Origin: CAMYLR01 sp039590215
GTDB taxonomy: Bacteria; Gemmatimonadota; Gemmatimonadetes; JACCXV01; JAHWKZ01
Assembly (NCBI GenBank): GCA_039590215.1
Contig: JBDHFX010000023.1
Span: forward strand, 1-19,811
Reading direction: 5' to 3'
Length of the DNA stretch: 19,811 nucleotides
Part shown: one piece after another, positions 6,763 through 13,807 of the stretch
Layout of the letters: every line of letters begins with the position of its first letter
How positions within the stretch are numbered: the first letter of the stretch is position 1
Position numbers and translations under genes: made by a program
The notes under the pieces: generated by a model
Database searches by the model: none
What the model saw: the letters and a program-made list of their open reading frames with translations, nothing else
What the model was told of the DNA's origin: nothing

Positions 6763-8910
6763 ATGAACCATTCACTATCGGATCGTCCGCTCGACTCCAT
6801 CTTCTCACCCCGATCGATAGCGGTGATCGGCGCCTCGCGGCGTCGTGACTCGATCGGGTTCGCGCTGCTCCACAACCTCGTCGTCAATGAGTTCAACGGA
6901 ACGATTTTCCCCGTTAATCCGCACGCCGATGTCATCCACTCGCTGAAGACGTACCCCCGAGTGGGCGACATTCCCGATCCGATCGACCTGGCGATCGTAA
7001 TGGTGCCGCGTGACGCCGTTCTCGACGTGGTTGGGGAATGCATCCAGCACGGGGTGAAGGGGTTAGTGGTTATCACCGCGGGGTTCGCCGAAGTAGGCCC
7101 GCTTGGCGCCACGCTGGAGACCCAACTTGGCGAGAGGGTGCGCGGTGCGGGTGTGCGTATGATCGGGCCCAACTGTATGGGTGTCGTCAACACCGATGAG
7201 AGCGTACAGATGGAGGCGACCTTCGCTCCGACACCAGCCCAGCGCGGCACGATCGGTTTTGTCAGTCAATCCGGTGCGCTCGGTGTCGCGATTCTGAATG
7301 CCGCTGCTGACTTGGGTATCGGGCTCACACAGTTCGTTTCGATGGGCAACAAAACCGACGTCTCGGGCAACGATTTGCTCGAGCACTGGGAGGAGGACGA
7401 CGCGACCCGGGTGATCTGCATGTACTTGGAGTCGTTCGGCAACCCAAGACACTTTACGACCATCGCCAAGCGAGTCGGTCGCAAAAAACCAATCCTAGTG
7501 GTGAAGTCGGGGCGCACTGCAGAGGGGGCCCGCGCAGCCACGAGCCACACGGGTGCGATCGCCGGGACTGATGTGACCGTCTCCACGTTCCTCAGACAAT
7601 GCGGTGTATTGCGTGCCAACACGATCGAGGAGTTATTCGATACCGCGCGGGCGCTGGATCGGTGTCCACTGCCGGCGGGTGATCGGGTCGGAATCCTGAC
7701 CAACGCCGGCGGCCCGGCGATCATGGCCACTGACGCCTGCGTAAACCTCGGGTTGCGGATCGCCGATATATCAGAGGAGACCCGCCGGGAGCTCACGTCG
7801 TTTTTGCCAGCTGAAGCGAGCATCGCCAATCCAGTCGACATGATCGCATCGGCGGGACCGGCAGAGTACCACCGCTCGCTGGCTTGCCTGTTGACCGATC
7901 CCGGCGTGGACATGATCCTGGCGATCAACGTCACACCGCTCCTGTCGCATCCGACCGACGTTCTGGATGCGATTCGCCAAAGTGCGTCGGAAGGTCCCGA
8001 CAAGCCGGTCCTCGCCGTGATGATGGCCACCGAGGAGTTCTACGACGAGGTGCTGGGACGCCGCGATCAACCTCCGGTCTACCGGTTTCCAGAGTCGGCC
8101 GCGCGCGCTCTGTCTCAGCTGCATCGTTACGCGTCCTGGCGTCGCCGCCCGACGGACGTCCCGACGCCGGTTTTCACGGTGAACGACGAGCGGGTGACGG
8201 CGATACTCAATCAAACGCAGAGCGGGTACCTGCGGGGCGCCGATGCGGTTCGCGTGCTCGAGTTATACGGCGTGCCGGTGGCCGCCTGGAGTGAGGTAGA
8301 TGACTTGAGCGGCTTGCAGTCAGCGGCGGAAGAACTCGGGTATCCGGTGGTCGTCAAGGCAGAAGCGCCGGCGCTCGTTCACAAGAGTGACGTGGGTGCC
8401 GTAAAGGTCGACCTGCGAAACCCCGACGATCTCGTGCGTGCGGTCGAGGAAATCGATGCCTCGCTCAGCGCGGCGGATTACAGGGCCAGTAGTTACCTGA
8501 TCCAGGAGATGGTCAGCGGGGGGGTGGAGACGATCTACGGCATCTCGAGCTATCCCCAGTTCGGGCCGTTGCTCATGTTTGGGCTCGGCGGCCGCTACGT
8601 GGAAGTGCTACGCGACGTTCGGTTTGGCGTGACCCCACTGGAACCGGCTGAGGCCGAGGCCATGGTGAGGAGCATCCGAGGGTTTCAGCTCCTGGAAGGC
8701 GTTCGTGGCGAGCCTGGTGCCGACATCGATTTCTTGATCGAAGTGCTATTGCGCATCGCACAGCTCGCCCAGCGCCATCCCCAGATCCAGGAACTCGATA
8801 TCAATCCGTTTCTCGCTGCCCCGACGGCGGCGGCATCCAAAGCCCTGGACGTGCGGATTCGGGTTGGGGCGCCGGATAGAAGTTCAGCGCCTATCGACCG
8901 CGAGGTCTAG
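6763..8910 (+). CDS. ADP-forming acyl-CoA synthetase, single chain
   Basis: A 715-aa fusion of the alpha and beta parts of NDP-forming acyl-CoA synthetase (acetate-CoA ligase, ADP-forming). It interconverts acyl-CoA + ADP + Pi with acid + CoA + ATP. Domain order: CoA-binding Rossmann domain (about 14-145; SIAVIGASRR, GFAEVG, GPNCMGVVN), two succinyl-CoA-ligase-like flavodoxin domains (about 160-460) with the phosphorylated His262 in SHTGAIAG, then an ATP-grasp domain (about 485-700) with VVKAEAPALVHKSDVGAV and a terminal ELDINPFL. No GNAT acetyltransferase domain is fused, so this is not the Pat-type regulator. Placed 27 nt after the PLP enzyme, it may harvest ATP from an acyl-CoA such as propionyl-CoA; that coupling is inference. 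Confidence 0.9.
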   Translation: MNHSLSDRPLDSIFSPRSIAVIGASRRRDSIGFALLHNLVVNEFNGTIFPVNPHADVIHSLKTYPRVGDIPDPIDLAIVMVPRDAVLDVVGECIQHGVKGLVVITAGFAEVGPLGATLETQLGERVRGAGVRMIGPNCMGVVNTDESVQMEATFAPTPAQRGTIGFVSQSGALGVAILNAAADLGIGLTQFVSMGNKTDVSGNDLLEHWEEDDATRVICMYLESFGNPRHFTTIAKRVGRKKPILVVKSGRTAEGARAATSHTGAIAGTDVTVSTFLRQCGVLRANTIEELFDTARALDRCPLPAGDRVGILTNAGGPAIMATDACVNLGLRIADISEETRRELTSFLPAEASIANPVDMIASAGPAEYHRSLACLLTDPGVDMILAINVTPLLSHPTDVLDAIRQSASEGPDKPVLAVMMATEEFYDEVLGRRDQPPVYRFPESAARALSQLHRYASWRRRPTDVPTPVFTVNDERVTAILNQTQSGYLRGADAVRVLELYGVPVAAWSEVDDLSGLQSAAEELGYPVVVKAEAPALVHKSDVGAVKVDLRNPDDLVRAVEEIDASLSAADYRASSYLIQEMVSGGVETIYGISSYPQFGPLLMFGLGGRYVEVLRDVRFGVTPLEPAEAEAMVRSIRGFQLLEGVRGEPGADIDFLIEVLLRIAQLAQRHPQIQELDINPFLAAPTAAASKALDVRIRVGAPDRSSAPIDREV

Positions 8911-8966
8911 GATTCCGGTCGAGATCGTGTAGGAGTCGGACGCGCGAACACTGGACCATTACGTAA

Positions 8967-8999
8967 AGCGACCCCGACCAAAGATCGCCGGGGGCCGCT
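8967..8999 (+). terminator. imperfect hairpin after acyl-CoA synthetase gene
   Basis: AGCG-a-CCCCG (8967-8976) can pair with CGGGG-gc-CGCT (8989-8999), interrupted by a small internal loop, about 57 nt after the stop at 8910. No clear U-tract follows (TGATAAAGG), so termination here is uncertain. The rest of 8911-9339 holds a pseudogene fragment and two further hairpins listed separately; no intact gene is visible. Confidence 0.3.
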
Positions 9000-9024
9000 T
9001 GATAAAGGTGAGTGCTTGAACTGA

Positions 9025-9165
9025 CTACAGCTCGGTGATGCGTCCTTCTCCACCTTCGGGATAGTCAGTAGCGCCGATCAATCCACCCAACCCGTTCTGG
9101 ATGTAATTCGACAGTGCCTGCTGGTAGGCCCCGCCCAAGATTGTAAGTGCTCCAAATGAACCAGT
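9025..9165 (-). pseudogene. C-terminal remnant of a 5'-nucleotidase paralogue
   Basis: Read on the minus strand, this stretch encodes about 46 codons ending in TAG at 9025-9027. They match the last residues of the intact 5'-nucleotidase that begins at 11244: here AYQQALSNYIQNGLGG then ATDYPEGGEGRITEL, there TYQQALANYIVSGLGG then AADYPVGGEGRTTELP. Similarity fades upstream of about 9165, where the frame runs into an unrelated Gln-Pro-Pro-Arg stretch. There is no start codon and no upstream catalytic domain, so it is a broken 3' end. The frame is still open and the stop is conserved, suggesting decay by deletion rather than by point mutation. Confidence 0.82.
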
Positions 9166-9193
9166 AGCGCGAGGAGGTTGGGGTTTGGTTTTT

Positions 9194-9222
9194 GGAGGGC
9201 GGCTCCAACGGGGCCGCCCTCC
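9194..9222. terminator. perfect 10-bp GC-rich hairpin
   Basis: GGAGGGCGGC (9194-9203) pairs perfectly with GCCGCCCTCC (9213-9222) around a 9-nt loop. On the plus strand it is followed by TCTTAAGT, a poor U-tract, and preceded by TTTTT. It lies between the acyl-CoA synthetase gene and the convergent 5'-nucleotidase gene and could help stop transcription from the left. It also lies just upstream, on the minus strand, of the paralogue remnant. Confidence 0.45.
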
Positions 9223-9273
9223 TCTTAAGTGCTGGTGTGAGAAAAAGACGCCTGTTGGGACTGTAGCCGAAGC

Positions 9274-9311
9274 GAGGCGGCCCCCGTCCCTTCTGGGCCG
9301 GAGGCCGTCTC
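9274..9311 (-). terminator. probable terminator of the 5'-nucleotidase gene
   Basis: GAGGCGGCCCCC (9274-9285) pairs with GGAGGCCGTCTC (9300-9311), a 12-bp stem with one A-C mismatch and one G-T pair, around a 14-nt loop. It begins 29 nt beyond the stop codon at 9340 on the minus strand. No U-run follows, so it may act with Rho or as a 3'-end stabiliser. Confidence 0.45.
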
Positions 9312-9339
9312 AGCCGACTGATGAGCTGGTCACGCGTGT

Positions 9340-11244
9340 TTAGGGCAGCTCCGTAGTGCGGCCCTCGCCGCCGACCGGATAGTCGGCCGCCGTGATCGCG
9401 CCACCTAGGCCGCTCACGATGTAGTTGGCGAGCGCCTGCTGGTACGTGACGCCCAGCGTCGTGAACGGTGCACCGCGGTACGGATACTGGTCTCCGCCTC
9501 GCGCGAGGAAGTCGATCGTGGCGACCGTGACATCAGCGCCAGGTACCACCGCCCCGCCTGCGACGATCGACGTCGCGTCGTTAAGCGTCACTGTCTGCAC
9601 CCGCGTGCCCGGCACGAGGACGTTCCCGTCGAAGTCGAGCACTTGTGCGGTACCCAAGATGTTGTAGACGAACGTGAACCCCGAGATCTGGGCAAACCTC
9701 CCGGTCCCGCCCGGGGTATCGCCGGGTGCCACCCGCGACACCGCGTTCTCGAGGATCTCCTTGAGCTGGCTCCTCGGGATGTTCTCCAGCACCGTCACGA
9801 AGTTCGGGAACGGAACCATGCTGAACGTCTGGAGCTCGGTGATGGGGCCGGCCGGGATGATGTCGTCGTTGCGGATCCCGCCGCCGTTCTGGAACGCCAC
9901 ATCGGGGGATGCGACGCCAAAGCTGGCGGCGAGCTGCTGTGCTTGCCAGAGCAGCGCGTCGGCGATGAGGTTCCCTTCGTTCGTCTCGCGCGAACGCACC
10001 TCGTTGCGAATCCCGTTGAGATCCACCTCGCTGACGCCGATCACGTTGGACGCGAGCGCCGCCAGTCCGGCGACGATCGGGTCGACGACCTGCGATTGGA
10101 CGAGCGGATCGGGGTCCACGGCGTCGGGGTTCGCACCACCCGCAACCCGCACGGGACCGCTCGCCCCGTCGATCGCGATCAAGTCGCCGTGCTTGTTGAA
10201 GCCGACGATGAGCCGCCCTACGTATCCGTACTCGCCCGCCGTCGTGACGACCGGGACCTCCGTCCCGTCGCTGTCGAAGGCGAGGATCGGGTACGGGCCG
10301 AAGGGGGGCCCGTCACCCGGGATGAGGAGATCGCCGGGGTTCGCCAACAACTCGTCGCCGCCTCCAGCCACGACGATGTCGACGTCGTCGAGCTGGGCGA
10401 GCAGCAGGATATCTCCCTCTACGTCCTGGAGATGGCTGATGAGGATGATCTTGTCGACCCCCATTGCGGTCAGCAAGTCGACTTCGGTCTGAACTTCGCC
10501 TGCGACGTCCGAGCTCACGATGACGTTACGCGGGCTCGAGATGAACGGGAGGTTGGGGGTCGTGAGGCCGACGATCCCGATTTCCTCACCGCGTTTCTGG
10601 ACGATGGTGCTCTCGGCGATCCTACCGGCTGCGGCGAGGCCGGCGAGGCGCGGCTCGGGCGAGACATCGAGGTTCGCGCTCAAGAAGGGCGGTTCCGTCC
10701 AACTGAATGATTCGATGAAGTCGGCGAGCACGTCGGGTCCAAAATCGAACTCGTGGTTGCCAATGTCGAACGCGTCGTAGCCGATCAGGTCAAGCCCGAT
10801 CGCGTCGAAGAAGGGGATCCCGTTTTGAATGCTGAGGTTGAACTCGGGGCCCGCCAGGAAGTTGTCACCCGACGAGAGGAGGACGGACGCGGCACCAGGA
10901 TTGTCGTTGTTCCGCGGTGGGTTGCCGGTCGCCCCGGCGGGCACTAGCGCACCGCTGATCCGGCGCCCGTTGTTACCCGCTCGTGGAAGTCGCTTCGCCT
11001 CTTCCTTGAGTTCGTCGACGAGCGTCGCGAAGCGTGCGATGCCACCGAAGTCCTCGAGGCCACGGTCGACGAGCTGCGACTCCGCGTCGTTGTTGTGCAA
11101 CACGGTAAGCCAGAAGTCGACGTGGTCGTCCTGCCCGCCTTGGGAGAGGCGAACGATACCGCCTTCGTCCTCGACCGGACCGACGGTGTCGTCGCCGCAG
11201 GCGACGAAGAGGAGGAGGAAAGCTAGAACAAAGAGACGTTTCAT
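9340..11244 (-). CDS. 5'-nucleotidase/metallophosphatase lipoprotein (UshA-like)
   Basis: A 634-aa lipoprotein (signal with LLLFVAC, Cys16) that should hydrolyse phosphate esters such as nucleotides outside the inner membrane. ATG 11244 has a strong GGAGGAG site. The N-terminal calcineurin-like metallophosphatase domain (about 44-345) shows LHNNDAES (Asp53), SSGDNFL (Asp127), GNHEFDFG (Asn163, His164) and ISHLQ (His271). The C-terminal 5'-nucleotidase domain (about 385-620) shows FQNGGGIRND (Asn453 on) and LARGGDQYP. Two usual metal-ligand positions differ: the His of the first motif is Glu55, and the GGHxQ-type motif reads AGGGDELL (Gly296, Glu298). The fold and most ligands remain. It is flanked by fragments of a paralogue on both sides, and its codons look more GC-rich than its surroundings. 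Confidence 0.88.
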   Translation of the reverse strand: MKRLFVLAFLLLFVACGDDTVGPVEDEGGIVRLSQGGQDDHVDFWLTVLHNNDAESQLVDRGLEDFGGIARFATLVDELKEEAKRLPRAGNNGRRISGALVPAGATGNPPRNNDNPGAASVLLSSGDNFLAGPEFNLSIQNGIPFFDAIGLDLIGYDAFDIGNHEFDFGPDVLADFIESFSWTEPPFLSANLDVSPEPRLAGLAAAGRIAESTIVQKRGEEIGIVGLTTPNLPFISSPRNVIVSSDVAGEVQTEVDLLTAMGVDKIILISHLQDVEGDILLLAQLDDVDIVVAGGGDELLANPGDLLIPGDGPPFGPYPILAFDSDGTEVPVVTTAGEYGYVGRLIVGFNKHGDLIAIDGASGPVRVAGGANPDAVDPDPLVQSQVVDPIVAGLAALASNVIGVSEVDLNGIRNEVRSRETNEGNLIADALLWQAQQLAASFGVASPDVAFQNGGGIRNDDIIPAGPITELQTFSMVPFPNFVTVLENIPRSQLKEILENAVSRVAPGDTPGGTGRFAQISGFTFVYNILGTAQVLDFDGNVLVPGTRVQTVTLNDATSIVAGGAVVPGADVTVATIDFLARGGDQYPYRGAPFTTLGVTYQQALANYIVSGLGGAITAADYPVGGEGRTTELP

Positions 11245-11291
11245 GGACGGCTCCTCCGGGATGAGGGATAGACTGTCGTTGGCCTGATCGT

Positions 11292-11537
11292 TTAGTAATG
11301 CTGGATGGTGAAGCGTGGGTAGTAATTAAGAGGCGAAGGCCCAGTTGGCAAGTCGCGAGGCTGACCGGGGGGGGCGCGAGCGGCGTTTGACACCAAGGTG
11401 AGCCAAAAGTGGATGTTGGCATCATTCCTGCCCTGGGTGAGGCTGATAACGTCGCCGGACTCCGACGGCGGTCCAGCCAGATCGTCGCTACAACCGACAA
11501 ACCGCAGAATGGCAGCCAGAGCACACCGACGTCTCAT
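11292..11537 (-). pseudogene. N-terminal remnant of a 5'-nucleotidase paralogue
   Basis: ATG 11537 has a good GGAGGG site and starts an 81-codon ORF. Its first 50 or so residues align with the intact downstream protein: MRRRCALAAILRFVGCSDD against MKRLFVLAFLLLFVACGDD, then SLTQGRNDANIHFWLTL against RLSQGGQDDHVDFWLTV. It keeps a lipoprotein signal. Just before the first metal-binding motif the similarity stops (SNAARAPPGQPRD in place of HNNDAESQLVDRG), and the frame ends at TAA 11292. No catalytic domain follows; the intact gene begins 47 nt later. It may still be translated as a short lipoprotein, but it reads best as the 5' part of a decayed copy. Confidence 0.78.
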
Positions 11538-11563
11538 GGGGGGACCCTCCGAATTGTGTGTAA

Positions 11564-11589
11564 AGAGCGCTCTCTGGCCTGGGAGAGAG
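11564..11589 (-). terminator. palindrome and hairpin after the GGDEF-EAL gene
   Basis: CTCTCT (11570-11575) pairs with AGAGAG (11584-11589) around an 8-nt loop, and overlaps the perfect palindrome AGAGCGCTCT (11564-11573). On the minus strand the stem is followed by CGCTCTTTAC, a weak U-rich end, about 77 nt past the stop of the GGDEF-EAL gene and just upstream of the nucleotidase remnant. It could be a terminator or an operator; the sequence does not decide. Confidence 0.35.
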
Positions 11590-11665
11590 TAAGGTGGGGA
11601 ATGAATTAACTCACGTGGGTGTTTCGGCTACCCGTGGGATGGGCACTCGCTCGATCGGTGTCGAG

Positions 11666-13807
11666 CTAGCTAGCCGACCGTGGCTCGAGATCGGGGCGAG
11701 AGTCCTGAGTGCGCTCTACCCACATGGCCTGCAATTGGTCAGGCGGCATCGCCTGCGCGATGAGGAAGCCCTGAATTACGTCGCACCCTTCGGCCCGCAA
11801 GTATTCGTACTGCTCTTCGGTTTCGACCCCTTCCGCGACGACCTCCAGGCGTAGCTCGTGTGCCATCGCGATAATGGCTGTGACGATGCTGGCTTCGGTC
11901 GAGTTCTGGATCAGGTCGCGCACGAATGAGCGATCGATTTTTACGCGATCGAGCGGGAACCGTTGTAGATAGCTCAAGGACGAGTAACCGGTACCGAAGT
12001 CATCGATCGCAATGCGAACACCTAGATCCTTGAGATTTGCAAGTTGGGTTTGGCTTGCTCCCGTGTCCTCCATGAGAACGCTCTCGGTGAGCTCCAACTC
12101 GAGATAAGTGGGGTCGAGTCCGGCACCCATGATGGCGTTGGCAACCTTGATCACCAGATTCGAATCTAAGAACTGTCGCGCCGACAAATTGACTGAAAGG
12201 CGGAGCGGGCCTATCTGGGCCTCGACCCACGACGCGGCTTGCGCACAGGCTTCTTGCAGCGTCCAGTCGCCCATGGGCAGAATGAGGCCGTTTTCTTCAG
12301 CTACTGGGATGAACCGCCCAGGGAGGACTAACCCACGTCGTGGGTGGTTCCACCGCATCAAAGCTTCGACGCCCGTAATCTGTTCATCCACGAGCGATAC
12401 GAGCGGCTGATAGAAAAGCTCTAGCTCGCCACGCGGCATCGCATGCCGAAGATCGCCCTCGATCTCATATCGATCTTGATCTCGTGCGTTCAGATCTTCT
12501 GTGTAGAACTGGTAGTTGTTGCGACCCTTATCCTTGGCGTGATATAGAGCGTTGTCGGCTTTCACGAGCAAGGACTCGGCGTCCGATTCGTCCGAGAAGA
12601 GAATGAGTCCCATGCTGCACGACACAAAGAGTTCAGCTCCATTGATGTTGAACGGAAACGAGATATTTTTCAGCACGCGTTCCGCCACCGCTGACGCCTC
12701 CGCCGTGTCTTGGATGTCCGAAAGCAGGATAATGAACTCATCCCCGCCGATACGAGCTACCATATCCTCACTCCTGGAGGTTCCTCGATCGTCAGTCGGA
12801 TTATGGCGCACGCACTTGGTCAATCGGGAAGCCACCAATCGGAGCAGTTCATCGCCACTTGAGTGCCCAAAACTGTCGTTAACTCGCTTGAAACGATCGA
12901 GATCCAGATAGAGAACCGCTCCACCGCCAGGCGAATGCGTAGGCTTTAGAGCGTGTTCGAGAGCTGCCTTGAACGAACGTCGGTTTGGAAGCCCTGTCAA
13001 CAGATCGTTATAAGCGAGATGCTCGAGCTTCTGCTCCAGCCGCCTTCTTTCGCTGACGTCCTGGATTGTGCCCACGATGCCAGCCGGTTTGCCATCCCGG
13101 TCGAGTTTGACCTCGGCCTGTTCGTGAATAAAGGAAACGCTGTCGTCCGACCAAAGAAGCCGGTAGTGAATCTCGTATGGATCGCCCGCTGTCAACGCTT
13201 GGCTCCGCGCGTCGCTGATCAACTGGAGATCTTCGGGATGGATGGACCGCGAAAGAGTTTTCAGAGTTACTTCTTCTTCGGTCAGGCGGAATACTTCTCG
13301 CGTTTCATCAGAGATGTGGGTCACGGTCCCGGCGAGATCGATCTCCCAGCTCCCGAGATTGGAGATGCGTTGAGCGTGTGCCAGGCGGGCTTCGCTACTA
13401 AGGAGTTTCCGTGTATTCTCGCTGGCCCGCTGGATGTACTGGAGGCGCTGGTTGAGGATTTGCCAATTCACGGGTTTCGTTATGAAGTCTGTGGCGCCGG
13501 CTTGGTAGGCGTGCTGAATCGACGCGGTGTCTTCCAACCCTGTCAGCATGACGACCGGTATGTTCTTGGACCACTCGTCCTCTCGAATCTTCGCGCAGAT
13601 CATGAACCCATCGACGTGTGGCAAGACGACATCCAGCAGGACGATATCCGGCATGACTCTGCGTACCACGTGCACGACGTGTGCTCCGTCGGCGACCTCC
13701 TCTACCAGAAAGCCATTCTTTTCCAGTGCTCTACGGAGCAGGGCCCGCTGCGTGGAGTCGTCGTCGACGACCAGGACCAACGGTGACTGGCGCCCGTTCT
13801 CGCTCAT
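11666..13807 (-). CDS. REC-PAS-GGDEF-EAL c-di-GMP turnover protein
   Basis: A 713-aa cytoplasmic response regulator with both c-di-GMP enzymes. REC (about 9-125) has acidic pocket VVDDD, phosphoacceptor Asp59 and Lys111. PAS (about 140-255) follows. GGDEF (about 262-435) keeps the full GGDEF signature (354-358) and the inhibitory RxxD site as RSED exactly five residues before it (345-348). EAL (about 450-700) keeps EAL (481-483), ELTES, IDDFGTGYSSL, KIDRSFV and AEGVET. Both synthase and phosphodiesterase motifs look intact, so net direction cannot be called from sequence. There are no membrane segments. Its ATG overlaps the kinase stop by 4 nt (ATGA), making it the probable phosphorelay output. 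Confidence 0.93.
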   Translation of the reverse strand: MSENGRQSPLVLVVDDDSTQRALLRRALEKNGFLVEEVADGAHVVHVVRRVMPDIVLLDVVLPHVDGFMICAKIREDEWSKNIPVVMLTGLEDTASIQHAYQAGATDFITKPVNWQILNQRLQYIQRASENTRKLLSSEARLAHAQRISNLGSWEIDLAGTVTHISDETREVFRLTEEEVTLKTLSRSIHPEDLQLISDARSQALTAGDPYEIHYRLLWSDDSVSFIHEQAEVKLDRDGKPAGIVGTIQDVSERRRLEQKLEHLAYNDLLTGLPNRRSFKAALEHALKPTHSPGGGAVLYLDLDRFKRVNDSFGHSSGDELLRLVASRLTKCVRHNPTDDRGTSRSEDMVARIGGDEFIILLSDIQDTAEASAVAERVLKNISFPFNINGAELFVSCSMGLILFSDESDAESLLVKADNALYHAKDKGRNNYQFYTEDLNARDQDRYEIEGDLRHAMPRGELELFYQPLVSLVDEQITGVEALMRWNHPRRGLVLPGRFIPVAEENGLILPMGDWTLQEACAQAASWVEAQIGPLRLSVNLSARQFLDSNLVIKVANAIMGAGLDPTYLELELTESVLMEDTGASQTQLANLKDLGVRIAIDDFGTGYSSLSYLQRFPLDRVKIDRSFVRDLIQNSTEASIVTAIIAMAHELRLEVVAEGVETEEQYEYLRAEGCDVIQGFLIAQAMPPDQLQAMWVERTQDSRPDLEPRSAS

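Noticed and set aside
9643..10710. Long plus-strand open frame (355 codons) and a second at 9674-10492 opposite the 5'-nucleotidase gene
   Set aside because: Antisense shadows of a GC-rich gene. The translations are rich in Arg, Asp and Val with no domain, and the minus-strand product has clear family motifs.
9025..11537. Insertion sequence or transposon carrying the nucleotidase gene
   Set aside because: No transposase, terminal inverted repeats or target duplications were seen around the remnants.
12953..13786. Plus-strand open frame of 277 codons opposite the GGDEF-EAL gene
   Set aside because: Lies wholly inside a gene with intact REC, PAS and GGDEF motifs, has no recognisable domain and no ribosome-binding site.
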